8,777 nt of DNA, taken from the NCBI GenBank assembly GCA_028705785.1, contig JAQWCT010000103.1, forward strand, positions 1 to 8,777. The letters run 5' to 3'. Under the pieces are notes generated by a model. The model did no database searches. It was not told the DNA's origin and saw only the letters and a program-made list of their open reading frames with translations. Shown here in pieces: positions 1 to 7,068 of this stretch. Made by a program: the position numbers and the translations under genes. Every line of letters begins with the position of its first letter. The first letter of the stretch is position 1. Source of the stretch: Sulfurospirillaceae bacterium (GTDB lineage: Bacteria; Campylobacterota; Campylobacteria; Campylobacterales; Sulfurospirillaceae).

Positions 1-1
1 G

Positions 2-2260
2 GTAGAGGAAAAGTTTGACTCAACGAATGTTCAAAAGCGTAGAGGCCTAGTCATTATTAAGAAAAAAAGACCTGAAATTGTTGAAGCCCAACCAGAAGTA
101 AAGTCTAGTGAATCATTTTCTTATGGCAATAGAGAAAAGCCTCGAACCATGGAATCTGTTTTCGGCTCAAATACAGCGGCTATAGAACTCCAAAAGAAGA
201 AAAAGAAAATTAAAAAGAATCCTGCTGAGAAAAAAACAATCGCAGAAAAACTTGATATCTCTTTAAATATAGAAATGGGTGAAACACACCTTGATTCAGA
301 AGATGAAGATCTCATCGTTTTACCAGATATGAGTGTGGGTTTAGATATCAGTCAAAACGATGTAAGAAAGAAAAAGCAGATTGATCCTTCTCAAATTAGA
401 ACAACTAAAAAAACCAATTTTGTAATGCAAGGCATTCAAAGAGAAGGCAGAAGACGCCGCCGCCGTCCAACGCAAGTTACTGAAGCTGCACAAGTAAGCG
501 CTATTGAAATTCCAGAAGAAATTCGTGTTTATGAGTTTGCAGAAAAAATCAATAAACCTTCTAGTGATATCATTAAAGAGTTGTTTACGCTTGGTGTTAT
601 GTTTACCAAAAATGACTTTTTAGATAAAGATTCGATTGAAATCTTAGCAGAGACTTTTGGTATTGAAGTAACGACAGTAAACAATCAAGATGCCTTTGAC
701 TATGTTAAAGCTTATGATGAAGAAGAAGGTCTTGATGCTGAAAATATCGTGGAGAGAGCTCCTGTTGTAACCATCATGGGACATGTTGATCATGGTAAAA
801 CCTCTTTACTTGATTACATTAGAAGTGCGAAAGTTGCCGCAGGTGAAGCAGGTGGAATTACCCAACATGTGGGTGCTTATATGGTTCAAAAAAATGGTCG
901 AAATATCACTTTTATCGATACTCCAGGTCACGAAGCTTTTACAGAAATGCGTTCTCGTGGTGCTAAAGTAACCGACATCGTTATCGTGGTTGTTGCCGCG
1001 GATGATGGGGTTAAACCTCAAACCAAAGAAGCAGTTGAGCATGCAAAAGCAGCGGGCGTTCCTATTGTAATTGCTGTCAATAAAATGGACAAAGAAGCGG
1101 CAAATCCAGATTTGGTAAAAGCGCAACTTGCCGATCTTGGTCTCACACCAGTTGAATGGGGTGGAGAGCAAGAATTTGTACATGTCTCTGCAAAAACGGG
1201 ATTAGGAATTGATGATCTTTTAGAAGTTATTCTTCTTCAAGCAGATTTGTTGGAACTTAGAGCTGATCCTAGTAGAGAAGTTAAAGCAACGGTTATTGAA
1301 AGTTCTGTTGAAAAAGGTCGAGGTCCTGTGGCAACGATTGTTGTTCAAGATGGTACGATTAAGGTCGGTGATACGGTTGTTGCCGGTGTTGCATTTGGTA
1401 AAGTCAAAGCACTTCTCGATGATATGGGACAATCCGTCAAAAGCGCAAAACCAGGTGAGCCTGTTGTTGTTTTAGGACTCAGTGAAGTTCCAGGTGCTGG
1501 AGAAACACTTATTAGTGTCAAATCAGACAAGATAGCCAGAGAATATGCGAAGAAAAAAGCAGAATATTTACGCCAAAAAGAACTTTCTAAAACGACTAAA
1601 GTAAGTCTTGATGACCTTACTGAAATGATTGCCGAGGGTGCACTTAAAACACTTCCAGTAATTATTAAAGCGGATGTTCAAGGAAGTCTTGAAGCTATTA
1701 AAGGTAGTTTAGAGAAGATTAGAAATTCAGAAACTAAAGTTAATATCATTAGTTCAGGTGTGGGTGGTATCACCGAGAGTGATGTTGCTATGGCAAGTGC
1801 GAGTTCAAATTGTGTTATCTTAGGCTTCCATGTTCGCCCAACAGGTATCGTGAAAGAAAAAGCGAAGAGCATGGGTGTTGAAATCAAAACTTATAACATT
1901 ATTTACGATTTGATTGATGATGTCACAGGCTTGGTAACAGGTATGATGGCGCCAGTGATGAGAGAAGAAAATATGGGTCAAGCATTGGTTCGTGAAGTCT
2001 TTGCTGTGCCAAAACTAGGACATATTGCTGGATGTATCGTTACTGATGGTACGATTAACCGTGGTGTTAAAATGCGTGTTATTCGTGATGGTGTTATCGT
2101 TTTTGAAGGTACAGTTTCTTCACTTAAACGCTTTAAAGATGATGTTAAAGAAGTGGGTAAGGGATTTGAGTGTGGCGTTGGCATACAAGGCTTTAGTGAA
2201 ATGCAAGTAGGCGATTTTATTGAAAGCTTTAAAGAGGTTCAAGAAAAAGCAAAACTATGA
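2..2260 (+). CDS. infB: Translation initiation factor IF-2 (5' end outside the window)
   Basis: IF-2 is the GTPase that places initiator fMet-tRNA on the 30S subunit and promotes 50S joining in the cytoplasm. The reading frame is open from base 2, so the ATG at 149 is internal and the true start lies upstream; 752 residues are visible. Seen in order: a lysine-rich N-terminal region; a run of six arginines near 450-473; an IF2_N-like module at about 521-670; and a G domain with GHVDHGKT (779-802), GGITQHVGAY (G2), DTPGH (917-931), NKMD (1079-1090) and SAKTG (1187-1201). A beta-barrel domain II, an IF-2 domain 3 (ADVQGSLEAIKGS) and a C-terminal C2 domain with the ECG motif follow. All G motifs are intact. 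The stop overlaps the rbfA start as ATGA. IF-2 in this group is usually somewhat under 900 residues, so over 100 are probably missing. Confidence 0.98.
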   Translation, partial: VEEKFDSTNVQKRRGLVIIKKKRPEIVEAQPEVKSSESFSYGNREKPRTMESVFGSNTAAIELQKKKKKIKKNPAEKKTIAEKLDISLNIEMGETHLDSEDEDLIVLPDMSVGLDISQNDVRKKKQIDPSQIRTTKKTNFVMQGIQREGRRRRRRPTQVTEAAQVSAIEIPEEIRVYEFAEKINKPSSDIIKELFTLGVMFTKNDFLDKDSIEILAETFGIEVTTVNNQDAFDYVKAYDEEEGLDAENIVERAPVVTIMGHVDHGKTSLLDYIRSAKVAAGEAGGITQHVGAYMVQKNGRNITFIDTPGHEAFTEMRSRGAKVTDIVIVVVAADDGVKPQTKEAVEHAKAAGVPIVIAVNKMDKEAANPDLVKAQLADLGLTPVEWGGEQEFVHVSAKTGLGIDDLLEVILLQADLLELRADPSREVKATVIESSVEKGRGPVATIVVQDGTIKVGDTVVAGVAFGKVKALLDDMGQSVKSAKPGEPVVVLGLSEVPGAGETLISVKSDKIAREYAKKKAEYLRQKELSKTTKVSLDDLTEMIAEGALKTLPVIIKADVQGSLEAIKGSLEKIRNSETKVNIISSGVGGITESDVAMASASSNCVILGFHVRPTGIVKEKAKSMGVEIKTYNIIYDLIDDVTGLVTGMMAPVMREENMGQALVREVFAVPKLGHIAGCIVTDGTINRGVKMRVIRDGVIVFEGTVSSLKRFKDDVKEVGKGFECGVGIQGFSEMQVGDFIESFKEVQEKAKL

Positions 2261-2640
2261 TGGATAAAAGTATAAAAATTCAAAGAACACAAAGTGTCTT
2301 AAGGGAATTAATCCCTGAGGCACTTTCTACTTTGAGTGATGAAATGTTACGAGGTTTATGTGTTACTGAGGTGGAATGTAGTCGTGGAAAATACGATGCC
2401 ACCGTGTATTTGGATAAAATGGCGTATGATGCAAAAGAAAAAGCATACATCCTCTCTCGTCTTGAAAAAGTAAAAAAGCACATTCAAAACCACTGTATGC
2501 AAACAGAAGGCTGGTTTCGATGTCCTAATTTCAAATTTGAGTTTGATGAGAGTTTAGAAAAACACAATAAAATTGATCATCTGTTTGCACAGATAGAAGA
2601 AGAGCTTAAAAAAGGTAATGACACGCATGACAAATCTTGA
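2257..2640 (+). CDS. rbfA: Ribosome-binding factor A (30S maturation)
   Basis: RbfA is a small KH-type RNA-binding protein that acts late in 30S assembly on 16S rRNA, and in E. coli it is needed for growth in the cold. The product is 127 residues, normal for the family. Family-like features are an N-terminal helix with IQRTQSVLRELIPEAL, a central strand region, and the C-terminal sequence FKFEFDESLEKHNKIDHLF, which matches the family's F-x-x-D-x-S/L...R/K-I-D ending. Two ATGs stand in tandem at 2257 and 2260. The first forms ATGA with the infB stop, so coupling to infB translation is likely, and either codon could be used. Its 3' end overlaps rimP. Recognition rests on sequence pattern plus the conserved position after infB. 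Confidence 0.95.
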   Translation: MMDKSIKIQRTQSVLRELIPEALSTLSDEMLRGLCVTEVECSRGKYDATVYLDKMAYDAKEKAYILSRLEKVKKHIQNHCMQTEGWFRCPNFKFEFDESLEKHNKIDHLFAQIEEELKKGNDTHDKS

Positions 2641-3055
2641 TACCATCGTTAAAATTTTAGAAGAATGTGGTGTTTCGCTATACGATACCGAAGTAACGAG
2701 TGAATTTGATAAAAGAATTTTTACGATTTATATCACTTCAAAAGAGGGCATAACATTAGATAAATGTGCACATGTGAGTCGTATTTTATCGCCCATTTTT
2801 GATGTTGAGCCTCCACTTGAGGGAGAATATTTTTTAGAGATAAGCTCTCCGGGAATTGAGCGAAAACTGACTAAACCTGAACATTACAGTGCTTCTTTAG
2901 GCGAAAAAGTAAAAGTAAAATTGAATAATAAAGAAAAAATGATCGGCATACTCGAAGATTTTAAAGACAATACCCTTGTCTTACATGTAGACGACAAAAA
3001 AGTAACCATACCGCTTGGCGACATCGAAAAAGCTAGAACTTACTTTGAATGGTAG
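2618..3055 (+). CDS. rimP: Ribosome maturation factor RimP
   Basis: RimP (formerly YhbC/P15a) binds the 30S subunit and helps its assembly. The product is 145 residues from the ATG at 2618. Family hallmarks are the N-terminal ECGVSLYDTEV segment, the central EISSPGIERKL motif (the family's most conserved stretch, normally SSPGLDRPL) and a C-terminal SH3-like domain (about residues 85-145) ending in IEKARTYFEW. The start is ambiguous. AAAGG at 2611-2615 is only two bases before 2618 but 11 bases before the in-frame ATG at 2627, which would give a 142-residue protein beginning MTNLDTIVK. I favour 2627 slightly but list the longer frame. The gene overlaps rbfA by 23 (or 14) bases and ribD by 7. 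In many bacteria rimP sits before nusA-infB; placement after rbfA is known in Campylobacterota. Confidence 0.94.
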   Translation: MTRMTNLDTIVKILEECGVSLYDTEVTSEFDKRIFTIYITSKEGITLDKCAHVSRILSPIFDVEPPLEGEYFLEISSPGIERKLTKPEHYSASLGEKVKVKLNNKEKMIGILEDFKDNTLVLHVDDKKVTIPLGDIEKARTYFEW

Positions 3056-4062
3056 TACAAAGCAATAATGCTTTAATGAAAATCGCCCTAGAATCTGCTT
3101 GGGCGTATCAAGGGTTAACCTTCCCCAATCCTGCCGTTGGAGCAGTTCTTAGTAATGATAACGGTGACATTATAAGTGTGGGTGTGCACAAGATGGCGGG
3201 TTCCCCCCACGCTGAGGTAGAAGTGCTTAAGGGCGCTTATATGAAACTTACAGGCGATAAGCGCTTAGAAACAATCCAAAACTCCGCAGATATACACGCT
3301 TTTCTCTCCTCTTATCACAATGGTATTTTTTCACAATTATCTTTACATGTAACGCTTGAGCCTTGTCATCATCATGGTAAAACACCGCCTTGTTCACAGC
3401 TTATCAAAACGCTGGGCATAAAAAAAGTTGTCATTGGTTCGCGCGATTTAAGTGTTCATGCGCAAGGTGGTGGCGCTTTTTTAGAAAGTAATGGTGTCAA
3501 AGTTGTGTGGGATTGTTTGCAAAAAGAGTGTGATGAATTACTCTCTCCTTTTTTAGTATGGCAAAATCATCAGCCGTTTGTTTTTTTTAAATTAGCATTA
3601 AGTAAAAATGGCGTTGCAAGTGGTGGCATTATCACCTCTGAAGCTTCTCGAACAATGGTGCATCGGTTAAGAGATAAATGCGATTTACTGGTGATTGGTG
3701 GCAATACTGTACGAACGGATAGACCTCTTTTAGATGCAAGATTGTGTAATGGAAAAGCGCCCAATGTTTTAATTTACTCACGACAAAATGATTTTGATGA
3801 TTCGATTCCTCTTTTTAGTGTCAAAAATAGGAAAGTTTTAATTGAAGACTCTCTTGAAAAACTGCAACAGTATAAAATGGTTATGGTTGAGGGTGGGCAA
3901 GAGATGTTACACAGTCTAAAAAATGATGTTATTTGGTATCTTATTTTTCAATCTCCACATCTTAAAGAGGGAAATAAAGTCACTTTACCATCTCATCTAA
4001 GAGAAGTTTTTTCTCAAAAAATAGGCGAAGATACAATGACTTGGTATAAAAAAGATGCTTAG
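3049..4062 (+). CDS. ribD: Bifunctional riboflavin biosynthesis protein RibD
   Basis: RibD deaminates 2,5-diamino-6-ribosylamino-4(3H)-pyrimidinone 5'-phosphate and then reduces the ribosyl side chain with NADPH, two successive steps to riboflavin in the cytoplasm. The product is 337 residues. The deaminase domain (about 1-150) has PNPAVGAV, the zinc-ligand and proton-shuttle motif HAE at residues 54-56, and PCHHHGKTPPC at 105-115 supplying the zinc cysteines. The reductase domain (about 170-337) has FFKLALSKNG, ITSEASR, HRLRDKCDLLVIGGNTVRTD and VMVEGGQ. Both active sites look complete. The spacing from HAE to PCxxxGxTPPC is about 50 residues, roughly twice that of typical RibD, so an insertion of about 25 residues lies at about 65-95. 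The ATG at 3049 overlaps the rimP stop; the ATG at 3076 (MKIALESAW) is a possible alternative. Neither has a strong ribosome-binding site. Confidence 0.94.
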   Translation: MVVQSNNALMKIALESAWAYQGLTFPNPAVGAVLSNDNGDIISVGVHKMAGSPHAEVEVLKGAYMKLTGDKRLETIQNSADIHAFLSSYHNGIFSQLSLHVTLEPCHHHGKTPPCSQLIKTLGIKKVVIGSRDLSVHAQGGGAFLESNGVKVVWDCLQKECDELLSPFLVWQNHQPFVFFKLALSKNGVASGGIITSEASRTMVHRLRDKCDLLVIGGNTVRTDRPLLDARLCNGKAPNVLIYSRQNDFDDSIPLFSVKNRKVLIEDSLEKLQQYKMVMVEGGQEMLHSLKNDVIWYLIFQSPHLKEGNKVTLPSHLREVFSQKIGEDTMTWYKKDA

Positions 4063-4798
4063 CGAGTTTTTTATCTATGAAGCATTGATTGTTTTATTAG
4101 CAGGATTTATTCACGGAAGTATTGGTTTTGGTTTTCCGATGATTGCTACACCGCTTTTAGCGACTTTTATGGACCTCAAAAAAGCTGTACTCTATACCCT
4201 TTTACCCTCTATCATCGTCAATGGCTCTAGTATTACAAGAGACAACTCTTTGATAGATGTGTGGAGAGAATACAAATTACTGATTATTAGCATCGTTTGT
4301 GGAAGTCTAATGGGTTCTAGTCTTCTTGTTTATTTTTGCAGTGATTATTATAAGTTAGTGCTTGCTTTTGTTGTGATACTCTATCTTGGAAGGGGAAAAT
4401 TTAAAATTTCTCTTGCGCCCTACATGGAACATCATCGATTAGCGGTAACTATTATCATGGGATTGCTTAGTGGCATTGTGGGAGGAATTGCAAACTTTAT
4501 GATTCCTGTACTCATCATTCTTATTTTGGAATTAAACCTTGAAAAAAAGCGCTCCATTGGCGTTATGAATCTTTGTTTTGTGACCAATAAACTGATACAA
4601 GTTCTTATTTTTGGACTTAATGGCAGTTTTAACCTCGCTAATTTGACATTTATTGTCCCTCTTGTGCTGATTGCTTTTGGCGGTTTTTATATTGGGAGTA
4701 AGATTCAAGACAAAATAGACGAAAAATTGTATAAAAAAGTCTTACATGGGGCACTTTGGGTACTCTCTTTTTACCTAATTGTTTCAACTTTTGCTTAA
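4055..4798 (+). CDS. TauE/SafE-family membrane permease (putative anion exporter)
   Basis: The 247-residue protein is almost wholly hydrophobic, with about seven or eight predicted membrane helices. It shows the two-halved TauE/SafE pattern: an N-terminal GFIHGSIGFGFPMIATPLL motif (about residues 17-35) and a related glycine-rich GLLSGIVGGIANFMIPVL in the middle. Known family members are linked to export of sulfite, sulfoacetate and other organic or inorganic anions across the inner membrane. The substrate here cannot be read from sequence. The ATG lies eight bases inside the ribD end with only a weak A-rich ribosome-binding site, so it is probably translated by coupling as the last gene of the infB operon. 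A functional link to ribosome assembly or riboflavin is not evident. The sulfur-related cytochrome at the other end of the window makes a sulfur anion plausible but unproven. Its stop codon lies within an inverted repeat. Confidence 0.85.
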   Translation: MLSEFFIYEALIVLLAGFIHGSIGFGFPMIATPLLATFMDLKKAVLYTLLPSIIVNGSSITRDNSLIDVWREYKLLIISIVCGSLMGSSLLVYFCSDYYKLVLAFVVILYLGRGKFKISLAPYMEHHRLAVTIIMGLLSGIVGGIANFMIPVLIILILELNLEKKRSIGVMNLCFVTNKLIQVLIFGLNGSFNLANLTFIVPLVLIAFGGFYIGSKIQDKIDEKLYKKVLHGALWVLSFYLIVSTFA

Positions 4799-4827
4799 TT
4801 GCATCTTTTATGAGTTAAAAGTTGAAA
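4782..4827 (+). repeat. 11-bp perfect inverted repeat spanning the permease stop codon
   Basis: TTTCAACTTTT (4782-4792) and AAAAGTTGAAA (4817-4827) are exact reverse complements separated by 24 bases. A further short pairing (4794-4797 with 4811-4814) could shorten the loop. The left arm is inside the last codons of the permease gene and the TAA at 4796-4798 lies in the loop region. The downstream sequence is T-rich (CTTTATTTT) but has no uninterrupted T tract directly after the stem. It may be a weak terminator or mRNA 3'-end stabiliser for the infB operon. The repeat is certain, the function is not. Confidence 0.55.
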
Positions 4828-4831
4828 TTAG

Positions 4832-4860
4832 TTGCTTTATTTTAAAAAATCAGGTAGAAT
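4832..4860 (+). promoter_or_regulatory. Candidate sigma-70 promoter for the cold-shock gene
   Basis: TTGCTT (4832-4837) and TAGAAT (4855-4860) are separated by 17 bases, predicting a transcript start near 4867 and an mRNA leader of about 147 bases before the csp ATG. Long leaders are typical of cold-shock genes. An alternative -10, TATATT at 4962-4967, would give a short leader; epsilonproteobacterial promoters often lack a clear -35, so it cannot be excluded. Confidence 0.4.
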
Positions 4861-4870
4861 CTTCACTCAG

Positions 4871-4907
4871 AAAGATGAGGTTAGAGTTCATCTTTGGTAG
4901 TTTTTTT
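4871..4907 (+). promoter_or_regulatory. Leader hairpin followed by a T7 tract upstream of csp
   Basis: AAAGATGA (4871-4878) pairs perfectly with TCATCTTT (4888-4895) around a 9-base loop, and after five bases comes an unbroken run of seven T (4901-4907). The hairpin sits just after the predicted csp transcript start. It could be a terminator for the upstream operon, an early attenuator, or a 5'-end structure in the cold-shock mRNA. The stem is AT-rich with only two G-C pairs, so it would be weak at normal temperature and more stable in the cold. Confidence 0.4.
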
Positions 4908-5013
4908 ACACGCGTAAACCTTCAAGTTAGCTGTCTAAAATACTCCAAAAACACTCGATTTTATATTTTCGACCCGCTTCAGCAATGAAGTAATTTTTAC
5001 ACAGGAGCTTTTT

Positions 5014-5229
5014 ATGGCACTATTAGAGGGAACAGTTAAATGGTTCAATGGCGAAAAAGGTTTTGGATTTATCCAACCAAACGATGGCAGTAAAGATGTA
5101 TTCGTACACTTTCGTCAAATCAACAAAACTGGATACGGTCGTGTATCTTTGAATGAAGGTCAAAAAGTAACTTATGAATTGGGCGAGGGACAAAAAGGTC
5201 CTCAAGCTGAGAACGTTACAGCACTATAA
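5014..5229 (+). CDS. Cold-shock domain protein (CspA family)
   Basis: This 71-residue single cold-shock domain binds single-stranded RNA or DNA and acts as an RNA chaperone in the cytoplasm. The RNP1 motif KGFGFI (residues 15-20), RNP2 VFVHF (29-33) and the aromatic residues W10 and F11 of the nucleic-acid-binding face are all present. The loop after RNP2 (RQINKTGYGRVSL) differs from the usual SAI...GFKSL pattern. An AGGAG at 5003-5007 sits six bases before the ATG, the best canonical ribosome-binding site on this side of the window. The gene is monocistronic, with its own candidate promoter and a strong terminator directly downstream. It neighbours infB and rbfA, whose products are cold-induced in E. 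coli. Which csp paralogue it is cannot be determined. Confidence 0.95.
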   Translation: MALLEGTVKWFNGEKGFGFIQPNDGSKDVFVHFRQINKTGYGRVSLNEGQKVTYELGEGQKGPQAENVTAL

Positions 5230-5235
5230 TTTCTA

Positions 5236-5275
5236 AAGGAGAGAAGAACTTCTTCTCTCCTTCCCTTCTCTTTTT
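5236..5275 (+). terminator. Intrinsic terminator after csp
   Basis: AAGGAGAGAAG (5236-5246) pairs perfectly with CTTCTCTCCTT (5252-5262) around a 5-base loop, followed by a pyrimidine-rich stretch ending in T5 (5271-5275). It starts seven bases after the csp stop. The T run overlaps the stop codon of the convergent histidine kinase gene (5274-5276). Read on the minus strand the stem is followed by only three T, so it would be a weaker terminator for the signalling operon. Confidence 0.85.
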
Positions 5276-6419
5276 AAACTCCAAACCGATAGATAAACTC
5301 ACTTCCTTTTTTTTCTTTTGAAATCACTTCTATACTGATAGCATATTTGTCACAAATACTTTTCACAATACTTAGTCCTATGCCAAATCCACCCTTGAAA
5401 ATATCACCACGGTAATGCCTTGTAAAAATCTTATCAATCTCCTTAATCCCAACCCCTTCATCCTTTATGCAAAGCACAATAGCATCGTTTTCTTTAGTAA
5501 GATGGATGGTAATATGGCTTTTTGGGTAAGAGTATTTGATGGCATTGGTGATATTATTGTCGATGATGCGCTGAAGCTCGACTCGATTCATAGCAATTTC
5601 GATATTTTCCTCGATATGTGAGATAAGTGTTATCTCTTTTGAAGCGCTCAGGGCATCAAAATAAGCGATGCGATCTTCTAAAAATGTTGAAAAATGAAGC
5701 ATTTCTGTTGTATAGGTAATGGTCTTGTTTTTGATGAGATACTCTAAATCATCATAGAGTGTGGAAAGTGTACTGAGCGCTGCAAGGGAGCGAAAAAGTC
5801 TTTTATCTTTGTATTTGGTGACTAAGCCCTCTATGTTGAGTTGCATAATGCCCAGTGGTGTTTTAAGCTCATGCATGACATCGTCAAAAAAGTTATTCAT
5901 CCGCATAGAAGTTTCGATGTAGGGTTTTAAAAGCGATTTGATGATGAAATAAGAGATAATAAAAATCCCCACTAAAACCACGCCAATAATCACTAAAAGA
6001 TCAAAAATAACTTGCGAATAGGAGAGCTCTTTTTGAACGACGAGAAATTTTGCATGGAGTAAATTTGTTGGCAAGGCATGTTTATAGAAAAGAAATTCAC
6101 CTTTTTTAATGTATTCGTCATTAGCAAAATAAGGGATATTTTCATTTATCAAAGAAAAAATCGTCTGATTTTTTTCATCCAACAAAGCAGTTTTATAGAT
6201 AATGGAGCGGGGAAATAAAAAAACTTTTTGCAAAGGCGATAAGGCATGAATGGTCTGTTCTATCTCCTGAGCGTAAAGGCGCATCTGTGTTTCTTGATGG
6301 AGTTGCGTAAATCGAAGCGAGAGTGAAAGATAATTAAGGATAGGAAAAGAGACAACTAGAAGGGTTAGAAGGGTAAAAACCATCGCAAAAAGCGAGGCGT
6401 TTTTAGTTTCATTTTTCAA
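5274..6419 (-). CDS. Membrane sensor histidine kinase, HAMP-less
   Basis: A 381-residue inner-membrane histidine kinase. Membrane helix 1 is at about residues 9-33, a periplasmic loop of about 105 residues follows, and helix 2 is at about 139-163. A very short linker then leads straight to the H-box DVMHELKTPLG with phospho-accepting His183. There is no room for a HAMP or PAS domain. The ATPase domain has the N-box IIDNNITNAIKYS (N288, N292), G1 DEGVGI (320-325), the F-box IFTRHYRG and G2 GGFGIGLSIVK (343-353), all intact. The start is taken as TTG at 6419-6417, preceded by AGGG seven bases upstream; it overlaps the response regulator stop by 11 bases. The next in-frame ATG (codon 13) lies inside helix 1. 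It most likely phosphorylates the adjacent regulator. The periplasmic loop matches no domain I can name. Confidence 0.92.
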   Translation of the reverse strand: MKNETKNASLFAMVFTLLTLLVVSFPILNYLSLSLRFTQLHQETQMRLYAQEIEQTIHALSPLQKVFLFPRSIIYKTALLDEKNQTIFSLINENIPYFANDEYIKKGEFLFYKHALPTNLLHAKFLVVQKELSYSQVIFDLLVIIGVVLVGIFIISYFIIKSLLKPYIETSMRMNNFFDDVMHELKTPLGIMQLNIEGLVTKYKDKRLFRSLAALSTLSTLYDDLEYLIKNKTITYTTEMLHFSTFLEDRIAYFDALSASKEITLISHIEENIEIAMNRVELQRIIDNNITNAIKYSYPKSHITIHLTKENDAIVLCIKDEGVGIKEIDKIFTRHYRGDIFKGGFGIGLSIVKSICDKYAISIEVISKEKKGSEFIYRFGV

Positions 6420-7068
6420 TTTTATACCCTATCCCTTTAGCGGTGATAATGAAAGCTTTATCTGTTTTATCACGAACTTTTTTAATAAGCATTCGCATAT
6501 CCGCTTCGCCGACTTCTTTGCCTTCCCAGACATAGTCTAAAATAGTATCGATAGTGATAAAATTTCCTCTGTTTTTAACGAGTAAAAAAAGAAGTTTTTT
6601 CTCATTACTCCCTAGCAAAATCTCTTTTTCACCCTCATATAATGTTCTTTTTTCAACATTGTATTGATAGCCTAAAGGGAGATTTATCATCGCAAGTGAG
6701 GTGTGAAGGTGATAACTGTTGATGGTTTGAGAAACGCGATATTTAAGCTCTTTGAGCGAAAAAGGTTTGCGAATATAGTCGTTACAGCCTAATTCATAAC
6801 CAAGGCTGAGATTGTTAATATCGGTTAGGGAAGTGATAAAAATAATGGGTACATCTATCTTGTTTTTTCGAACCTCTTTTAAGATGGCATAACCGTCTAT
6901 ATGGGGCACTCTAATATCCAAAAGGGCAAGGTGATAAGACTTTTCATAAAGAGCGTCAAGGGCTGCTTGACCATCATCAAAATCGTCCACTTCATAGCCT
7001 ATCTCTATCAAATAATCTTTGATGCTCTCTTTATAAGCGTAGTCATCTTCGAGTAAAAGTATTTTCAT
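6409..7068 (-). CDS. OmpR/PhoB-family response regulator
   Basis: A 219-residue two-domain transcription factor. The receiver domain (about 1-118) has the acidic pair E7/D8/D9, phospho-acceptor D51 in LALLDIRVP, the switch residue T79 in IFITS, and K101 in IRKPF. The C-terminal winged-helix DNA-binding domain (about 125-219) has the typical LLGSNEKKLLFLLV start, DTILDYVWEG, the recognition-helix region EADMRMLIKKVRDK and an ending of TAKGIGYKIEK. The ATG overlaps the sensor gene stop as ATGA and the gene has no clear ribosome-binding site of its own, suggesting translational coupling. It is followed by the kinase gene with an 11-base overlap. Regulators of this family bind head-to-tail direct repeats with about 11-bp periodicity; such a repeat lies in the divergent promoter region at 8055-8072. 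Confidence 0.95.
   Translation of the reverse strand: MKILLLEDDYAYKESIKDYLIEIGYEVDDFDDGQAALDALYEKSYHLALLDIRVPHIDGYAILKEVRKNKIDVPIIFITSLTDINNLSLGYELGCNDYIRKPFSLKELKYRVSQTINSYHLHTSLAMINLPLGYQYNVEKRTLYEGEKEILLGSNEKKLLFLLVKNRGNFITIDTILDYVWEGKEVGEADMRMLIKKVRDKTDKAFIITAKGIGYKIEK

Noticed and set aside
149..151. ATG at 149 as the start of infB
   Set aside because: The frame is open from base 2 with IF-2-like sequence (RRGLVIIKKKRP), so this ATG is internal.
806..1183. Minus-strand 125-codon open frame within infB
   Set aside because: It is antisense to the conserved G domain of IF-2, and its cysteine- and asparagine-rich composition is typical of a shadow frame.
4779..4988. Plus-strand open frame of 69 codons between the permease and csp genes
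   Set aside because: It starts at a TTG inside the permease end, has no Shine-Dalgarno or recognisable composition, and runs through the inverted repeat, promoter and leader hairpin.
4977..4990. Short CTTC/GAAG hairpin before the csp ribosome-binding site
   Set aside because: Only four base pairs, expected by chance, and it does not include the ribosome-binding site or the ATG.
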